Of a stretch of DNA of 5,788 nucleotides, positions 5,787 to 5,788 are shown one piece after another (position 1 is the first letter of the stretch; the number at the start of each line of letters is the position of its first letter). The stretch is from JAYSRU01 sp043720875 (GTDB lineage Bacteria; Bacteroidota; Bacteroidia; Flavobacteriales_D; Crocinitomicaceae). Location: the NCBI GenBank assembly GCA_043720875.1, contig JAYSRU010000058.1, positions 1 to 5,788 of the forward strand. The letters are read 5' to 3'. The notes beneath the pieces were generated by a model. The model made no database searches. It was not told where the DNA came from and saw only the letters and a list, made by a program, of their open reading frames with translations. A program made the translations under genes and the position numbers.

Positions 5787-5788
5787 AA

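Overview
The window suggests a chromosomal segment from a low-GC member of the Bacteroidota, probably Flavobacteriales-like. Three things point there. One complete gene product and one truncated product end in type IX secretion (T9SS) type A sorting domains, and a possible decayed third tail lies between them. Two genes have a perfect Bacteroidota -7 promoter box (TAnnTTTG) just upstream. A TPR / transmembrane / SpoIIE-phosphatase protein has an architecture common in that phylum. The taxonomic call is inference from these traits, not from a marker gene.

Layout, left to right. Positions 1-178 hold the last 58 codons of a T9SS-exported protein (+). After a 95-bp gap comes a two-gene + strand unit: a PfkB-family sugar-phosphate kinase very like E. 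coli Pfk-2 (274-1209) and, 9 nt later, a VOC/glyoxalase-fold protein (1219-1632). Its stop codon abuts the stop codon of the convergent TPR-SpoIIE phosphatase gene (1633-3627, minus). The roughly 300-bp divergent region 3628-3933 is the richest non-coding part. It holds a terminator-like hairpin oriented for the minus strand, what looks like the frameshifted remnant of a T9SS sorting tail, a cluster of TTGA repeats and a perfect -7 box for the next + gene. That gene (3934-4473) encodes a small exported helical protein of unknown function. A 246-bp gap (4474-4719) contains the strong terminator of the last gene, a minus-strand LamG-fold T9SS cargo protein (4720-5667). Upstream of it lie a -7 box, a 21-bp tandem repeat and, at the window edge, a 14-bp-stem terminator belonging to a minus-strand gene outside the window.

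The genes do not form an obvious single pathway. The kinase and VOC genes are probably co-transcribed. The phosphatase looks like a membrane receptor (predicted periplasmic TPRs, cytosolic PP2C domain) of a partner-switching type system, but no anti-sigma kinase or antagonist gene is visible here. The two export-related genes share an identical -7 octamer. I see no defence system, mobile element, CRISPR, rRNA or tRNA. The most interesting observations are non-coding: the decayed sorting tail plus terminator, and two repeat clusters that could be operators.
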